Below, piece by piece: positions 43,983 through 56,403 of a stretch of DNA of 64,000 bases. Numbering within the stretch: the stretch's first letter is position 1; every line of letters starts with the position of its first letter. Source of the stretch: Phymorhynchus buccinoides. Taxonomy: Eukaryota; Mollusca; Gastropoda; Neogastropoda; Raphitomidae. The notes under the pieces are model-generated. The model was not told the origin of the DNA. It worked only from the letters and a program-made list of their open reading frames with translations, and did not search any database. The stretch is from NCBI GenBank assembly GCA_017654935.2, contig CM065699.1, positions 20,179,102 through 20,243,101 on the forward strand, in the 5' to 3' direction. The translations under genes were made by a program, and so were the position numbers.

Positions 43983-44076
43983 GTTCTAGAGGCCCACGCG
44001 GTTACCACCCTCCACCAGACCTGCCAGCATCTCATCCTGATCGGTGACCACCGCCAACTTCGACCCTCTCCCACCG
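43983..44076 (+). CDS. ZNFX1: ZNFX1 exon 13 with motif III
   Basis: This 94-base exon lies between CATGCAG|GTTCTA and CCCACCG|GTAAGA. It encodes [20 protein letters not shown], then [19 protein letters not shown] is helicase motif III. It starts in phase 0 directly after EEAAE and ends in phase 1. A 1.4-kb minisatellite and a hAT-like MITE lie just upstream in the intron. Confidence 0.96.
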
Positions 44077-44499
44077 GTAAGATAAGGACACCCGCCTTGG
44101 CATAAGGCTGTGTCAGACCAATTGACATAAGCTAGAACACCAAGGCTACATCAAAATGTTATGTTCTGCATAGTTTATGCGGGGATTGTCTTTAGCCATG
44201 GCAAGCTCCTAGCATAACATCTTCAGTCCAAAATCATCCCAAGTCGGAGTGTGGCTGCCGATGTGGCGGGGTAATGAAAAATGGTCACACACGTAATGTT
44301 CTCATCCCAAGTTGGTGTATTTGTACCATAGTGTTCAAGTGCTTCGCCTGTTGGGATGATCCCTGGCCATGGAAGGACAACAACATGTTATGACACATTT
44401 TTGGCTCATGTCGTTTTTTAAAACAAAGTGAGTCTATTGTATCGTACATGTTCGGTTGTGTGTGTGTGTGTGTTGCGTCCGTGGCCCCGACCTTTAACC

Positions 44500-44915
44500 T
44501 TGACTCAAACCTTAACGTTGTCATTTTCTCTAAACATATAAGGCGTTAGAGGGTTAAAGTTAGCAGGATACTTGATTTTGACGTGAGCCTTCAAGTCACG
44601 ACGATCAAAGCAGTCAGATACATTGATAAAGAACAAAATAAAGATAATCATTTGTTGCAGAGATTACTGTTGTGCAACCTTTAACCTTGACTCAGTCACA
44701 CTCTTCAAACTAAAGAAGACTCTCACTCTCCACTGAAACTTTAACATTGTCGTTTTCTCAAAAAAACATAAGATGTTCGAGGGTTAAAGTTAGCAGGATA
44801 CTTGATTTTGACGTGAGCCTTCAAGTCATGACGATCAAAGCAGTCAGATACATCGATAAGGAACAAAAGAAAGAAAATCATTTGTTGCAGAGATTATACT
44901 ACTGTTGTGTTGTAC
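44500..44915 (+). repeat. Direct duplication of about 165 bp
   Basis: GGGTTAAAGTTAGCAGGATA and GACGTGAGCCTTCAAGTCA occur in both 44510-44676 and 44738-44910 with few changes. Confidence 0.93.
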
Positions 44916-44949
44916 CGAGTAGAAAGAAGACTCTCCATTAGATATACAA

Positions 44950-46140
44950 AAACGCTTTTTAAAAAGAAACACAAGACTTCAGGTGCGTACAAATAGGTAC
45001 ATTTTAACGTCGTTACCTTATATTTTCTGTAATAAATGGATGTACCGAGTGTGTGCGTTGACGGCCTGGTTGTTTCGTTTTATTTGCGCCTTTGAGTTTG
45101 ACAACGGTTGTTCGTGTTCATTCGCACATCATCTCTGCGCATGCAATACTTAGCCTATCGCACTTCCGGCAACAAGGCCTAGGCCTAGAGAATAAGAGAT
45201 CACGCCTTAACTCATAATCAAGACGACGTACCTAACATTTAGCCCACATTCATTTAAGTCTTGAAAAAAAAACCCCGGAAAATCCAGTGTTCGTCGATTT
45301 CACTGCCTTCGATGTACGAATCCTTTGTTAGGCCTAGACGATTTGATCACCATGAGTCAAAGACTGTACAGTGGAAGATAAACATGGATGAGCTTGCTGG
45401 CTGTGACCTTGACCTTGACCTTTGCTTTGTGGCAGGGGGGGGGGGGGGGAATTGGGTTGGTCAACTATGGTATTTCAATAAGCTTGGTCACTATGTATTT
45501 CAGCTTTACTTGTCCCAAAAAATAAAAATAGGGCTTTTTCAATGCGCTTATATAAACATACATATACTTGTTTGCCAAAAAGGGGTAAAAATAAATGCAT
45601 AGAAATAATTTAGGCTCCACTATGTTAGCATGCGCTCTGCATATAAACACTACATGTAATTAAATTTTATCTCTAGAAAGGGGTAGTCATGGTAATTTTA
45701 ATGACTGCACATGAAATAATTTAGACGTAATTTAAGGCACAGTAAAATAGGCAAATGGGGAGTGGATTACTTATTCTGTTTTCTTTTGAGATGATGGGCA
45801 TAAAGTTACGTCTCGGGGGACATAACAGTATTCTTCTCTATATAAGGTACAATCGAATACAGTGTTCTCTCTCGGTATACAGAATGGAAATTGTCATGGT
45901 GCCCATGCCTGCTAGGGTAATAAAAATCAGACATGAGCATTGAAGGCTTTGCCTCTTGTTTTATTAAGGGTTGATACTTGCTATAAGTGAGTACCAGTAC
46001 TATCCATTCTACTCGAGAGAAAGCCAGAAGGTACTACCAGCGGGGGTATTGTTTTGGGGTCTTTTTGTGATCAGATAGTTACCTTCTTTTCACTTTTCAC
46101 CCGATACAAGAATGGGGTAGTAGCTTTTGGTACACACCCC
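44950..46140. other. Intron sequence without a recognisable gene
   Basis: AT-rich, with a poly-G run at 45437. No exon or clear mobile element was found. Confidence 0.55.
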
Positions 46141-47190
46141 TCATTATATCAATGGGTTAGCAAAGAGAAAGGACTGCAGATTTATTGAAACAGCAGATTG
46201 AATGATTAAATAATTGATTGCATGATTGATTGATGATTGAATAGCTGAATGATTGATAGACCACCGAGATTTACAAAGTCTCCAATGATTGATCCTCCAA
46301 TGACTTGACCTGAATTGATTGAATGGATTGATGAAAATTGGGGATTTTATTATAACTATATACTGAATCGTCGGAGAATGATGGGATATCACAACATCTG
46401 TGATGAATAGTGATCAATGATTAATTATCACCAAACAGTCTGGATTGATGAAATAGATTTACTCAATGATTGAAATACAAAATCGTCGATGATTGATTAA
46501 ATGGATGTACTGAAAAAACCTGAAAACCCCCAACTGAAACAGACTGCAAACAATGTCACAATTAAAACAAACAACAACATAAACAAATAAGCACTTACAC
46601 GACAAGTGTAAAGTGATGTTATTTTATTTTATTTTACAAGAGACAAAACAAAACTACTGGATATTTTCGACGAATGCGCCTTTTATCATCAACATAGACA
46701 AACAAGAAAGACAGCAACAGGATAGCAAAAAGGAGCAAAAAGACAGGCAACCAAAAGGAGGGAAAACCCAGACAAGATCAAAGTAAAAAACAAGACTGCT
46801 TCTACTTTCTTTCTTTTCTCCTTCCCTTTACAGTCCAGTGTCATAACATGTCCCTTTAAACTGAAGTGTGGCAATCGATTCTAAGGAAACTTAGATCGTT
46901 TGAAAATGGTCACAAGAAGGTCTAAGTGTCTGACTTGAATTGGTGATCTCTAAATTACTGCCAGCACACAGTCGAACCTACTAGGTAGTCTGTAGTAATC
47001 TTGCTGTATCTGACTAGACACATATCATTCTACGAACTGAGCGTTTCCACTACAAGCTTGAAGATCTGGACTCTCTCGGATTGATGAAATATGATTTACT
47101 ACTGAATGATTGAAATACAAAAAAATCTGCTGCGATGATTGATTAAACGGATGCACTGAACAGGTCGATTACTTCATTGATTTACAAGAA
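46141..47190. repeat. Imperfect TGATTGA-rich sequence
   Basis: Scattered ATTGATTGA-type units, with two related stretches (46440-46510 and 47080-47160) sharing GATGAAATA, TTACT and TGATTGAAATACAAAA. Confidence 0.6.
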
Positions 47191-47269
47191 GGTCTATGAT
47201 GATTGATTGGTGATCTAACAGTCTAAAAATATATAAACAGTCTAAATTTAAAACGAATTGAGCATCCAC

Positions 47270-47583
47270 CCTACAAAGCTGGACCTGTCTCTCTTTCTCT
47301 TTGAGCGTCTGATCAACAACGGTAACACGTTCTGCAATTGCACCACAGCAACGCTGGGCTGACGCTGAGGGGCCGTGCAGCAAAGCATCGCATGCGGGGC
47401 GTGCGGGGAATATAATGCGGGGCCGAGAATATGCCGGCATGCGGCCAGAGGTGTCGCAGTTTCTGAAATACGAGGAGCTGTACCCCGCGCTGCAGGATCA
47501 CGGCACGACACTGGAACAGGACTAGGGACCACATTCAAGGGTCTAGGGGAATGAAGCAGGATGTGTTTTTGTTTCACCACGAG
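47270..47583 (+). pseudogene. Broken ZNFX1 exon (post-motif III helicase block)
   Basis: Three ZNFX1-like stretches follow one another in three frames: KLDLSLFLFERLINNGNTFC (GAG of FERL at 47303), MRPEVSQFLKYEELYPALQD (ATG at 47439) and MKQDVFLFHHE (ATG at 47551), which ends at GAG|GTGGGT in phase 0. The order matches the family (SLFERL, YQHRMRPE, then a F-F-H block). A CTCTTT duplication lies in SLF-LF-ERL and ATGCGG occurs three times around MRPE. A TAG follows at 47523. The acceptor is not clear. It may be a decayed exon, a pseudogene or a region of assembly errors. Confidence 0.75.
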
Positions 47584-48094
47584 GTGGGTTGTCTTTCTTG
47601 GGTGTTTTTGTGTTTATGCGTTTTGTTCGTGCGTTTAAAAAAAAAAAAAAAAATTTTTTTTACCGACAAAAGAGTTTCATCTTGGTATTTTGTATATTTT
47701 TTGGTGGTTTTCTTTAATTTCAAAAAAAGAGTTGGTGAAATGGAGTTTAAAAAAAAAAAAATATGGGAAAAAGTGGTGTGTGTGTGTGTGTGTGTGTTGT
47801 GTGTGCTGTGCATGCATGCATGCGCATGTGTGTGTGTGTGTGTGAATGAGAGAGAGATAGACATAAGTGTAATTGTTAGGTGAACGTGTGTATGCATGTT
47901 TGTGTGTGCTTGTGCGTGTGTTTGTGTGTGTGTTCTTCGAGTCTTTAACGTTTTTTCACTAAAAGTGATTCAGACAATGTTGTATTGTGGTGTGATGTTG
48001 GTGTGGGTAAGTGTGAATAGTGTGACTATGAGTGAGATTGTGTGTGTGTTTGTGAGTATGCATGTCTGTAGCACGTATGTGACTTATTTTATTA

Positions 48095-48350
48095 TCAAGT
48101 CAAAGTCAAAGTCAAAACTACTTTATTATCACATTATGTTAAATTACAGTGTGGTCTCGTACAAGCACAACACAATCAAAGAAACACATTTGCATGCATG
48201 AAAAAATGGAAACAAAACTAAGGAAAAAAATGAATGACAAATCATGCTTCGCAAAAAGATTTGAACATAGTTAGGCTCGATAGAAGCGACTATCAAAACA
48301 TTAAGAAATGCCCTCTTTCCCACCATTTCTATTAATCGCATTCAATTTGT
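48095..48350 (-). mobile_element. LINE 3' end with TTTGAC tail (inverted)
   Basis: AAGTCAAAGTCAAAGTCAAA is followed by CTACTTTATTATCACATTAT. Confidence 0.75.
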
Positions 48351-48832
48351 TCACCCCTACCCTACCCCAAACCCCCACCCTCTCAAAGTTAACCTAAAGC
48401 TTTCACATATTTTTGGTACCTTCCCGTTCCCAACATGTTCACTCGCCCCCCCCTCTCTTTCTCTCTTTCTCTCTCTTACTACACAATACAAACACAAAAC
48501 ATTAGAGGACATCATGGACGGACAGACAAACACACGCGCACACATACGCATGTACGCACACACACACATACGCATGCATGCACGCTCACACACATAGACA
48601 CACACATACATACACACACTACTGTACATAATGACCAGATATACCTCTAGGCCTAAACTAATGTATAATTCCTCATTATTTGGCCTTAGCAGAGATCTTG
48701 TTCAGAAGTTCGACTGACTTAGTGACAAAACTAGCTGAATTTCTAATGGTTCTACAGCGAATAGTGCGGAACTGTCTATCAGATGGCAATGTGAATGTGA
48801 ATGCATTTCTGTATTTGCATATATGTTTGGTT

Positions 48833-49332
48833 NNNNNNNNNNNNNNNNNNNNNNNNNNNNNNNNNNNNNNNNNNNNNNNNNNNNNNNNNNNNNNNNNNNN
48901 NNNNNNNNNNNNNNNNNNNNNNNNNNNNNNNNNNNNNNNNNNNNNNNNNNNNNNNNNNNNNNNNNNNNNNNNNNNNNNNNNNNNNNNNNNNNNNNNNNNN
49001 NNNNNNNNNNNNNNNNNNNNNNNNNNNNNNNNNNNNNNNNNNNNNNNNNNNNNNNNNNNNNNNNNNNNNNNNNNNNNNNNNNNNNNNNNNNNNNNNNNNN
49101 NNNNNNNNNNNNNNNNNNNNNNNNNNNNNNNNNNNNNNNNNNNNNNNNNNNNNNNNNNNNNNNNNNNNNNNNNNNNNNNNNNNNNNNNNNNNNNNNNNNN
49201 NNNNNNNNNNNNNNNNNNNNNNNNNNNNNNNNNNNNNNNNNNNNNNNNNNNNNNNNNNNNNNNNNNNNNNNNNNNNNNNNNNNNNNNNNNNNNNNNNNNN
49301 NNNNNNNNNNNNNNNNNNNNNNNNNNNNNNNN
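48833..49332. other. Assembly gap (500 N)
   Basis: Exactly 500 N, a conventional placeholder, so the true gap size is unknown. It lies 1.25 kb after the last ZNFX1-like sequence. Confidence 1.
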
Positions 49333-49642
49333 GAGATAGTGTGTGTGGGGTGGTGGTGGTGGTAAGTGGAGTTTGTGTGTGAATGTGTGAGTGTCAATGT
49401 GTGTATCTCTGTCCGCGTGCCTGCATATATGTGTGTATGTCTGTAAACATACTAGCGTTAACAATGTAGAAATGGAAGTGTACAATGAAACAACTGACAG
49501 CAAAAACACACAGAAACAAGCTTTAAATTCAAAACTATATTGAAACACAACTTCCACAATAACGTGTACTACATAATTTAATATGCTATAATCATCAACA
49601 GCCTAAATGACAGACAATAATCCATCAAAACAGCACTTTTAA

Positions 49643-49880
49643 CCCTTTCACCGCCAATGTCGCATTTTAGCACCACAGTGATTTAACACCCATGTCACTA
49701 AAAGGCATCAAATCAGTGACTGTTATCCAAAGACCCTATTTTCTTAATTTTGGGAGGTAAGGATAGGCCTAATGTTACGCATGTCACAGAGGAATTCTCA
49801 ATATTGCAGATATTTTTTTTTCTCTACCCAGTTAAGTTCAATGGCTCTTTTGGGTTGAAAAATGGCTGGCGATGAAAGGG
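49643..49880. mobile_element. piggyBac-like MITE (TTAACCCTTTC family)
   Basis: The ends CCCTTTCACCGCC and GGCGATGAAAGGG are inverted and flanked by TTAA (49639-49642 and 49881-49884). At 238 bp it is the uninterrupted reference for the split copies at 39142-41736 and 55710-56403. Confidence 0.9.
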
Positions 49881-49892
49881 TTAAAGGACTGT

Positions 49893-50047
49893 AAGGGCCG
49901 CAGTAGTTTATACTCAGTATCTCGTTAACGTTTGACCTTGGCATGTAAACCTTTTAATGTCAGTCACCTTTGACCTTGACCTCATTTGAATACGACCTTG
50001 AGCACGTGCCAAGGTCAAACGTTAACGAGATACAGAGTATAATAAAC
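49893..50047. mobile_element. Hairpin MITE
   Basis: CAGTAGTTTATACTCAGTAT with CTCGTTAACGTTTGACCTTG pairs with its inverted copy ending ATAATAAACTACTG. Confidence 0.85.
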
Positions 50048-50099
50048 TACTGGCCACCATGCACGTTGCAACATAAAATCTCTATTTTGTCATGGCACG

Positions 50100-50290
50100 A
50101 CAGTGACTAGCCTGGACAGAACCGCATCCTAGGTGGACATTCGCCTGCCAGTTCAATGCACGAGTGACCCGGGTTCAAATCCCAGCCTCACACTTTCTTT
50201 GCAGTGAGACATTAAAATCGAACTGAACATCGTGTCCTTCGGGTGGGGATTTGAAGCAAGAGCTTGTAAAAAAAAAAACTACAAAAAAAC
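50100..50290 (+). mobile_element. tRNA-derived SINE
   Basis: ACCCGGGTTCAAATCCCAG at about 50168-50185 is a good Pol III box B. The preceding TAGCCTGGACAG could be a decayed box A. GTGTCCTTCGGGTGGGGATT and an A-rich run follow. Confidence 0.65.
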
Positions 50291-50499
50291 CAAAACCCAC
50301 TGCAGTTAAAAGTCGATAAGAACAGTGAGAAATCCTGCTTCCTGGCATAAACAAATTGATAGGTAGATCTATCGAGTCCGTTAGAGAGGAATCACTGTGA
50401 TTAGAAACTACACAAAAATTAATACCAAATATTGGTGAGCTAGTCGGCGGGGAAGTGGGTGGATGCCTCGTGCCTCCACACGGGGGGAGCTGGACAACC

Positions 50500-51180
50500 C
50501 CGCCACACCCCATCCACGAATCTCTCCCCGTGGGGATACCGGGGGTCTTTCATAAAAATAGTTCCCCCACCTTCTTCAAGTTATGTGCTTGTAGCTTCCT
50601 CTACCCTGGGCGTACCCCGGGCACTATAAATAATGTTTTTTTGCCCTGCTCTCATGGTGACCTCAGTTTCGGTTTCCAATCCAGTCTATGCCTTGGTGCG
50701 TTCGGGTCAAAGTCATGGGGATCAGTGTGTTCTGGGGAGCTGTCGGTGGACGGTCGTGGTGGCGCCCTCGGAGGAGGACCTCACTCACGCTGGCTCCGCG
50801 ACTAAGAGAATAGTGTCGTCAGTAGGGGGCTTAGTAGGTGGTGTCCTGAACAGGCTCTACTGAACTCCACCGAAGTGACTCAGCAGAAGTGCAGTGTCTC
50901 CTCGGTTGGTTGCCTCCTGACGGACTAACATAGATTCACTCCCCTTGGACTGCTGGTCTCGGTTTCTGCGACTTGAACAAACCCGGGTGTAGCTGCGAAT
51001 TGGGATTCGGAACGAGCGGCGTGGGAGCAACGCCACTGTACAGCCCAGAAGATGGGACAGCAAAAAAAAAGAACCAAAAAAAGAATGTTTTTATCCCAGC
51101 CCGCCGGAATAGCAGCTGCTATCTGGCTGTATTAGTTGAAGCGACAGACATGCATACATACTTTAACATCAATCCTTGAA
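50500..51180. repeat. Dispersed repeat fragment and uncharacterised sequence
   Basis: CCCCGTGGGGATACCGGGGG with the following TAGTTCCCCCACCTTCT is an inverted member of the family at 5395-5575. The remainder was not recognised. Confidence 0.5.
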
Positions 51181-51328
51181 CAAAATATAAGGGCTAAGTG
51201 GCTGAAAATACTATCATTCTTCACGGGTGAAAGCCTAAAGGTACCGGTACAATCAGTCTTCTCTATTTCTTCACGATAGTATCTTTTGGCTTTTACAAGA
51301 GAAGAGTGATATTACCTTCTGGCAATAA

Positions 51329-51772
51329 CCTTTACCGGACTTCTGGGGTCGCCCACGACCCCTTGACACACAAAACATGTTATATCTCTAAAACTATTTA
51401 AGCATTCTTCATGAAATTTCATGACTTTGTCAAAAACGTAAATGGCTTTAAGTGTGTTAAATTTCATTAATGTGTATAAAATATAAATGACGTAATATGA
51501 CGCGTAATTTTGATATACCTGTTCGGATGACGGGGGTCTCCCACGACCCCTACTTTAAAGAGCACTGCAGTGCATCGAGTAGGGGTCGTGGGAGACCCCC
51601 GCCATCCGGACAGGGATAAACACATGGTGACTCATTGACAAGTAGGGGTCGTGGGAGACCCCCGCCATCCGGACAGGGATAAACACCTAGGAATTCGCTC
51701 TTTGCTGAGTAGGGGGTCGTGGAAGACCCCCGCCATCGTGTCCGTGTAGTCAAAAGCATGATCCGGTAAAGG
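51329..51772. mobile_element. piggyBac-like MITE with a 65-bp internal repeat
   Basis: The ends CCTTTACCGGA and TCCGGTAAAGG are inverted, with ATAA on the left and TTAA on the right. GTCGTGGGAGACCCCCGCCA with TCCGGACAGGGATAAACAC occurs in three tandem units. Confidence 0.82.
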
Positions 51773-52524
51773 TTAAAATCTCAAAACCATTCACTTGAAA
51801 TAAGAGTATCTACTCTGAACTGAACAACCCATTTCAGTCTGGACATTAGTCCATTGCTTTTAATGTAGCGACATAATTCTACCTACTGAAAACATAATTG
51901 TTCGACATGAAAAAAATTTTGGACTGAGCTCAGACCATCAAAGCTGCAAACATACATGCAAAAAATGGAAAATCAAGAACAAACATACTCTTTCCAAAAA
52001 GAAAAAAAGTTTTGATTGAAAGTAAAAGAAATGTACAACTAACATGTACACATTTTTTTAATTCAAATATTAATTTGCTTAATACATGCAACAAAATAAA
52101 CTTCACATCTTCCAATTACTTTGACAAAAGTTAAACTCATTATACATCATCAGATGTAAAATTATCTGAACAAATTTTGATAAATAATATTTCACATCCA
52201 CTCATGCAGCTCAGAGTAAGCTTGTTATAATTGTCTTCGATTAAAAGCTTAATCCTCCTCTTCTTCCTTCTACTCCTCCTCATCAACGTCTTTGTCCACA
52301 GCAATATCATCATTTAGTATTTTAAAAATTGCATTATATTATCTACCGGTATTTGAATTCAAGAAAGTTTTCAAGTGCTCTATGTTACACAAATAAAGAC
52401 AGGAAAAATGTCTTCAAAATGGCAATATGAATCAGAATGAGCACTTCTGGTCATCCCATGAGAGATAACTCCCATGGCTTATATACTTCCCCTTGTCAAA
52501 TAGAAGGCAAAATCCGTTCTTGCC

Positions 52525-52615
52525 TTGTGCAGAGGAGAATGAATGAATGAATGAATAAGTTTTCTTTATTGAGGATAATAGATTAGGCAACATTGCTTTT
52601 TTTCGTCCAGTCCTC
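52525..52615 (-). mobile_element. LINE 3' end with GAAT tail
   Basis: GAATGAATGAATGAATAAGT precedes TTCTTTATTGAGGATAATAG and TTTTTTTCGTCCAGTCCTC. Confidence 0.7.
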
Positions 52616-52859
52616 ATGCCCAAAAAAATAGAAACTGAAGAAAAGAAATCAAACATAAATACAAAGAACCAAAAGAAAACAAATGAGTGGAGAAAATACA
52701 ATCTTAAACTAAACAATTGTCTGCCCCATCCTTCTTTTAGGCACACACACACACAGACACACACACACACACACACACACCACCTCCCCCCACCACTCTA
52801 TACACAAGGTATCATAAGCATATAAACATGAAGATAAAAATAAACTCGGAAAAAATTAA

Positions 52860-52869
52860 GAGAGAGAGA

Positions 52870-52922
<53 letters not shown>
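52860..52922 (+). repeat. GA microsatellite
   Basis: An almost uninterrupted GA run. Confidence 0.95.
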
Positions 52923-52925
<3 letters not shown>

Positions 52926-53406
52926 CTCATCACATTTCACATATAAAATAGAGCAATATCAAGTGTCATTAATATTTAAAAAAAAGTTATAAAAAAAAGG
53001 TATACGAGAATGTTGGAGAGATATGCATATATACTTGTATGTAAATATATTCCTTCATACAGTTATGCACACACAAATTATGTCAAATATCTAGCCACAA
53101 TTGACATAAAATATAATTATATAGTAGCACATGTGTGCAAACATGGTATATTTTAAAGCAAAATAATTGATAAAGTTTTAACTTTAAAAAAATAAAAAAA
53201 CACAAAGACAATAATTAGATGCAGCGAATGAAATGGGAATATGTGCGAACTTTTTCAAAACGTTTCAGGGGACAATATTCAGGTATTAGAGTTATTCATC
53301 AGAAAATCGTAAAATATTTGTTTAAACCTCTTAAAATTTGATTCATGTTTCAAGGAGATAGGAAGTCTATTCCACAGCCAGCTTCCAGAGTAGACAAAGC
53401 TTGATT

Positions 53407-53407
<1 letters not shown>

Positions 53408-53500
<93 letters not shown>
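53408..53500 (+). repeat. GA microsatellite
   Basis: A pure GA run next to the LINE-like tail at 53497. Confidence 0.96.
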
Positions 53501-53501
<1 letters not shown>

Positions 53502-53720
53502 TGAATGAATTTTATTTATAGAGGGTAATAGAGTAAGCAATAACATGCTTTTTTACATCCAGCCCTCTGGACAAAATACATATATAAAAGTAGAAAACGA
53601 AAACGAAAATAACACAAAGTAATATAAAGCATGCAAAAATACATATATAAAAGTAGAAAATGAAAACGAAAACACATACAAAGTAATATAAAGCATGCAA
53701 AATACATCCCATATTGTAAC
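53497..53720 (-). mobile_element. LINE 3' end with an internal duplication
   Basis: GAATGAATGAATTTTATTTA is followed by TTTTTTACATCCAGCCCTCT. A stretch of about 65 bp (CATATATAAAAGTAGAAAA, AAAGTAATATAAAGCATGCA) is duplicated at about 53578-53700. Confidence 0.75.
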
Positions 53721-54126
53721 ACATCAATAACAAAATCAAACCTATTATTATTAACTATACTCATTATTAACATTCAAAAGTTGAAAAGTAAGCGTATACA
53801 CACGGAAAAATAAAACCCAATCCTACTCTTCACACTCATCTTTAATATTCAGAAATTGAGAAGTGCACAAACATGAACCCCCCCCCAAAAAAAAACACCT
53901 TGTACTTTATATATTCATCATTATAATGTACTTATTTGAAAAGAAACCCATGCACATAATAAAGTCAAACATAGTATTTCTTTACCTACTCGTCTTAGCA
54001 TGCACAATTTAAAATGTAAATACATGTACCCATGGTAACATGAAACCTATTCCTACATTACATTATTCATTTTTAACATGCACAAATTAAGAAGTAAACA
54101 CACTCACGTAACAAAAGGCAGACCTA

Positions 54127-54134
54127 GAGAGAGA

Positions 54135-54212
<78 letters not shown>

Positions 54213-54230
54213 GAGAAAGAGAGAGAGACT
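54127..54230 (+). repeat. GA microsatellite
   Basis: A GA run with three ACA/AAA interruptions. Confidence 0.95.
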
Positions 54231-54934
54231 TTGGCATTGTTTGGAAACTGCCTTCAATTAAAACACCATCTGGTGTGAAGAGCTAAGGTTCATAACATCA
54301 CCTAAAGAGCTAATTAATAACCACTAATATTTCAAATATTAAAACAAAACCTTGAAACTCATCAATCCAAACAATCCATATACCAAAATAGAATTTACAA
54401 TGGATGGCCCGACACATAGGGGCCAGAACAACATTTAACTTTGTACACCAATGCAATGTATTCATTTATTTTATTTTTTTACATCGCTAATAGTCCCGTC
54501 AACAGCAAAGGTTTTCTCAGGACTGTCACCACAGTAAACATCAAACACGTCAATGACATCCTACATGTATTTACTTTACAAACAACCTGAAAAAATTACA
54601 AAAACACAAACAATTTATCACATGACACCTTCATCATTGTACCCAATTCCAAACAGTGCTAGAAACATAAGCCATTCCCGCTCTATTTATCGAGTCGTTT
54701 AAAAAAAACAGTAAAAAAAAGATAACAAATACATACTACTAACAACAAATATATAAAAAGGCCATATAAGCAAATAAGCACTGCATGCAGAATGGACAAC
54801 AGGTGCCCACTCAAGTGCGTAAAGTATCACGCTTGGAAGCCAGTGTACAATAAAATAAAATAAAAACACCTGGCATGTCATAAATTCTAAAAAGGAAAAA
54901 AAGTGGAAGGGTTTTATAGAAAAAATGCAAGTGA

Positions 54935-55105
54935 ATTGACCAATAAGACAGAAAGAAGTAGACGCCAGAAAGCAAAAGGAAGAGAAAAGGCAGAGTCAAA
55001 GAGAGTGATGAAGTAGGGGAAGTTACTAGCATAGAACTTCCAGAAGATTGGGGAACTATTTCTACTGAAAGACCCCCCGGTATCCCCACGGGAGGGCCTG
55101 TTCAG
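54935..55105 (+). repeat. Dispersed repeat (GAACTTCCAGAAG family)
   Basis: AGAACTTCCAGAAGATTGGG and CTGAAAGACCCCCCGGTATC match 5395-5575. Confidence 0.85.
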
Positions 55106-55302
55106 CATAAGCCAATACAATGCACCTGTCCAAACAAACTACAAGAACTAAAAGTGTTCTCGCATACACTTCGGCGCACCTTGCTTCACCTTGCAAAAAG
55201 CGCTCTGCAGAAACTATCAAAAGCACAAAACGTAAAACACACCCAGGCCAACAAACAAGGATACAATTTATTTAAAAAAGAGACAAGTCTTGTGCTCTTG
55301 AC

Positions 55303-55526
55303 CCCTTGACTGCCATAAACGTATCACATACTGATTGATGACACCACTGATGACGTCATCAGACAAAGAGGAATAATTCCGATATTCTGGGTTTCGCTAT
55401 TGCAGTCAAGAGAGTTATATCCCCATACCATTTTGCCAGATTGGCTCTTATCAGTTTTTGTTTTTTTCATGTCATGATTTGTACCATGATTTTTTTCTTT
55501 AATTTTCTCTGGCAGTCAAGGGGTTA
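55303..55526. mobile_element. Palindromic MITE (CCCCTTGACTGCCA)
   Basis: The ends CCCCTTGACTGCCA and TGGCAGTCAAGGGG are inverted. TTAA stands on the right and TTGA on the left, possibly a decayed TTAA target. Confidence 0.82.
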
Positions 55527-55709
55527 ACGCAAAACAAACACTGGTATTCTTGACTTCCTAAAGACAATATACTGCAAAAGACTGAAAAATAAGAATGACA
55601 TACAGTGGAACCTCCCTTATAAGACTCCCTCCCACTTAAGACCTACTTCTCTGAGATGTTGCCATTCTTTGCAAGTATTCAAATTACCTCCCTATTACAT
55701 CTCCCTTAA

Positions 55710-56403
55710 CCCTTTCAACGCCAGCCATTTTTCAGCCAAAACTTTCCATTAAATTTACCTCGGTAGAGAAAAGATTAGACATAATTATGTCTGCAATATT
55801 GGGAATTCCTCTGTGACATGCATAAAATAGGGCCTATCCTTACCTCCCAAAATTAAGAACATAAGGTCACTGGATACCAGACCCTCATTTGATGCCTTTT
55901 AGTGACATCATATAGTAAAAAGCCAACTGTCCGTCCGCGTGTCTGTGTGTCTGAAACACGAAATGGGCCTTATAACTCCGCCGTTTTTCGACCGAATCGC
56001 TTCAAATTTGCTGTGAGCCCTAACGGGGCGATGGCAACGGCAACCGAGGCGGCCGTGTCATTTGCGCGGTTCGGCAAATGCGCGAAACGCGCATCCGCCG
56101 GCCTCTCGGCGCCCGTATCTCCGGTGTTTCTGGACCGATTGCCTTCAAATTTGGCAGGAAGATCACCGGGGACGGTGACTATCCCTGTACCAACCCGGAA
56201 GCGAGTCGGTTCAGAAACGCGCGCGCTATACGACTCCGCCGTTTCTTAACCGAATCGCTTCAAATTTGCTGTACTCAGCGTTACCAGTACTTGGCGTTAC
56301 CGTTACTAGGCGTTACCGTTACTAGGCGCTACTGGGACTCGGCGTTGCGCTAGTTGGTGTTAAATCATTGTGCTGCCAAGAGGCGACAGTGGCGATGAAA
56401 GGG
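55710..56403. mobile_element. piggyBac-like MITE interrupted by a Helitron
   Basis: CCCTTTCAACGCCAGCC at the left and GGCGATGAAAGGG at the right are flanked by TTAA (55706-55709 and 56404-56407). It matches 49643-49880 in reverse once 55918-56353 is set aside. Confidence 0.87.
55918..56353 (+). mobile_element. Non-autonomous Helitron, copy C
   Basis: It starts TCATATAGTAAAAAGCC after an A and ends GGCGTTGCGCTAG before a T. The undamaged relative at about 49700 shows the target was A/T with no duplication, as Helitrons use. Confidence 0.88.

Noticed and set aside
47190..47215. GGTCTATGATGATTG as the start of the next ZNFX1 exon (V-Y-D)
   Set aside because: It lies in TGAT-rich sequence and no continuous frame links it to FERL.
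48676..49557. ORFs across the N gap
   Set aside because: Their length comes from N bases.
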